From Geodermatophilaceae bacterium (lineage in GTDB: Bacteria > Actinomycetota > Actinomycetes > Mycobacteriales > Geodermatophilaceae): a stretch of DNA of 6,401 nucleotides. Made by a program: the position numbers and the translations under genes. The stretch spans positions 1-6,401 of the forward strand of contig JACCUM010000019.1 in assembly GCA_013811805.1 (NCBI GenBank), in the 5' to 3' direction. Below, piece after piece: positions 4,818 to 6,401 of the stretch. The stretch's first letter is position 1; every line of letters starts with the position of its first letter. The notes beneath the pieces were generated by a model, which saw only the letters and a list, made by a program, of their open reading frames with translations, was not told where the DNA came from and did no database searches.

Positions 4818-6401
4818 GTGCCTGCCGATGATGTTTCGACCTCCGCAGCCGTCCCCGAAGATCCGGTTCTCGTCGCCGAACGCGCCCATCTCGACCGAGC
4901 CCGAGAATGCCTTGGCCTGATGCGCGCAGCCGCCAGCACGCTCAGCGACGTCGGCGGTGACGCGTTCGCCAGTGAGATGCTCGGCAAGTCCAGGGCGGTC
5001 CGGCTGAAGTCGTTGGCCGACGACGGCCGGATCCCGCCGTTCTTCGGCCGTACCGATCGACTGCGCGACGCCGACGACCGCGCGACCGGGTTGGAGGAGT
5101 TCCACATCGGCCGGCGACACATCCGCGATGACTCCGGGGACCCGGTCGTCATCGACTGGCGGGCGCCGATGTCGCGACCGTTCTACCAAGCCACGCCGGC
5201 GCAGCCACTCGGCGTCGCATTGCGGCGACGGTTCGGGTTCGCCGGGGCCGAACTCACGTCGTACGAGGACGAGGCGCTCACCACCGCCGCACAACGATCC
5301 GGGGCCGATCCAGACAGCCGACTCGGCCAGCTGGTCGTCGAGGAGATCGAGCGACCGCGGGCTGGCCCGATGCGTGACATCGTCGCCACGATCGCCCCCG
5401 ACCAGGACGACATCGTCCGGGCCCCACTGGAAACCTCGCTGTGCATCCAAGGGTCACCGGGCACCGGCAAGACTGCCGTCGGACTGCACCGCGCCGCCTA
5501 TCTGCTCTACACCTATCCGGACCGGCTGCATCGCTCCGGGGTGCTGGTCATCGGACCGAATGCCGCGTTCCTGCGCTACATCGGTGCCGTCCTTCCGGCA
5601 CTTGGCGAACTCGACGTCACCCAGACCACTGTGGACGAACTCACCGCCCGAGTTCCATTACGCGGCAACGACTCTGCAGAGCTGGCCCAGCTCAAGGGCG
5701 ATGAACGGTGGGCGGCGGTCCTGCGCCGGGCGGTGTACGGCGGGATCGCCAAACCGCAGGACTCGATCCAGATCCCGCTCAGTGGACGCCGGTATCGCGT
5801 CCCGGTGGAGCGTCTGCGCCGGTACGTTGACGACGTACGTCGCAGCGGGGTGCCGTACGCCATCGGCCGGGAGCGGCTGGCGATGACTGTCGCCGAGGAT
5901 GCCCGCCGGCAGAGGGAGCACGCCGGAGGTTCACCGACCGATGCCGAGACCCGACGGTGTGCGCGTAGTGCCGAACTCGGGGACTGGCTGGCGGGCCTCT
6001 GGCCCGAAGTTGACGCGCGCCAGATCGTACGGCGGCTGCTGTCCGATCCCGGTGCTCTGGTTGCAGCCAGCCGCGGGGCTTGGGGCGGCGAGGAACTGGC
6101 TCTCTTTGCGGCGCACCGCCACCGGCCCATTGCCCGCTCGGTGCGCTGGACCCTCGCCGATGCCGTCCTGATCGACGAGGTCGAGGGCCTGCTGCGGCGA
6201 ACCGACCTGTTCGGGCACGTCATCCTCGACGAGGCCCAGGATCTGTCCGCGATGCAGCTACGAGCGGTCGCCCGCCGAGCCCACACCGGGTCGGTCACGG
6301 TGCTGGGCGACATCGCCCAAGGAACCAGCCCGTGGGCCACGACGGACTGGGCCATTTCCCTAGCCTCCCTGGGCAAGCCGGAGGCCGTCGTACGGGTGTT
6401 G
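4818..6401 (+). CDS. helR: HelR/HelD-type RNA polymerase-associated helicase-like ATPase (3' end outside window)
   Basis: The frame is open from GTG at 4818 to the window end (528 codons); 150-250 C-terminal residues with the last helicase motifs should lie beyond. It is a UvrD/Rep-like superfamily 1 ATPase of the HelD group, which binds RNA polymerase and frees it from DNA or stalled states; HelR members also displace rifamycins. Seen: an N-terminal helical segment (about 18-65), FHIGRRHIRDDSGDPVVIDWRAPMSRPFYQATP (about 95-127) typical of the group, Walker A GSPGTGKT at 212-219, Walker B/motif II VILDEAQD at 468-475, and motif III LGDIAQGTSPW at 496-506. These motifs look intact. The GTG at 4818 is preferred because it sits at the expected transcription start and gives a normal N-terminus; a GTG in frame at 4788 is possible, preceded by TGA at 4782. 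HelR rather than another HelD class is favoured by overall resemblance and the Walker A form; this is recognition, not a computed match. It appears to be an independent transcription unit. Confidence 0.82.
   Translation, partial: MPADDVSTSAAVPEDPVLVAERAHLDRARECLGLMRAAASTLSDVGGDAFASEMLGKSRAVRLKSLADDGRIPPFFGRTDRLRDADDRATGLEEFHIGRRHIRDDSGDPVVIDWRAPMSRPFYQATPAQPLGVALRRRFGFAGAELTSYEDEALTTAAQRSGADPDSRLGQLVVEEIERPRAGPMRDIVATIAPDQDDIVRAPLETSLCIQGSPGTGKTAVGLHRAAYLLYTYPDRLHRSGVLVIGPNAAFLRYIGAVLPALGELDVTQTTVDELTARVPLRGNDSAELAQLKGDERWAAVLRRAVYGGIAKPQDSIQIPLSGRRYRVPVERLRRYVDDVRRSGVPYAIGRERLAMTVAEDARRQREHAGGSPTDAETRRCARSAELGDWLAGLWPEVDARQIVRRLLSDPGALVAASRGAWGGEELALFAAHRHRPIARSVRWTLADAVLIDEVEGLLRRTDLFGHVILDEAQDLSAMQLRAVARRAHTGSVTVLGDIAQGTSPWATTDWAISLASLGKPEAVVRVL

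Noticed and set aside
4475..5450. Two overlapping minus-strand open frames antisense to the methyltransferase end and helicase start
   Set aside because: They cross the promoter and two well-supported genes, and their proteins show no coherent motif; they are explained by GC-rich third positions.
5128..5886. 252-codon plus-strand open frame inside the helicase
   Set aside because: Its protein is dominated by S, R, P and T, as expected from reading a high-GC gene out of frame. The Walker A motif lies in the other frame.
1..6401. CRISPR array, tRNA, rRNA, transposase or attachment site
   Set aside because: No spaced repeats, no cloverleaf-like segment and no transposase or integrase motif were seen in either strand. 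The window is almost fully covered by three genes.

Overview
The window reads as a high-GC actinobacterial chromosome segment. Third codon positions are mostly G or C, all genes lie on the plus strand, and the three gene products belong to actinobacterial-type families. Two of the three genes run off the window edges. The exact genus cannot be read from this piece. A strong excess of the tetranucleotide GTAC, including across codon boundaries, might help place it by genome signature.

Layout: (1) Positions 2-1615 hold most of glpD, the FAD-dependent, quinone-linked glycerol-3-phosphate dehydrogenase; only the extreme N-terminus is missing. (2) Positions 1616-1753 are a structured intergenic region. 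It carries a four-and-a-half-copy GACCC pentanucleotide run (a G-quadruplex-capable motif on the minus strand). Directly abutting it is a perfect 20-bp inverted repeat whose two arms each contain the 12-bp palindrome TTCTCCGGAGAA. A TAGGTT -10-like box follows, placed so that the mRNA of the next gene would be leaderless or nearly so. (3) Positions 1754-4765 are one uninterrupted reading frame of 1003 codons. It joins a complete S9-family serine peptidase (beta-propeller plus alpha/beta hydrolase, catalytic triad S570/D665/H697) to a complete class I SAM-dependent methyltransferase that keeps its own native-looking start at M734. (4) Positions 4766-4817 are a 52-bp gap with a good SigA-type promoter. 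(5) From 4818 to the window end is the first 528 codons of a HelR/HelD-type helicase-like ATPase that acts on RNA polymerase. In its HelR relatives, this protein gives tolerance to rifamycins.

There is no sign that the three genes form one pathway. glpD belongs to glycerol/lipid carbon use, the peptidase-methyltransferase is a separate unit behind its own regulatory region, and the helicase has its own promoter. The points most worth following up are the in-frame peptidase-methyltransferase fusion, with a single C-to-T difference separating it from two ordinary genes, and the paired-palindrome structure in front of it.
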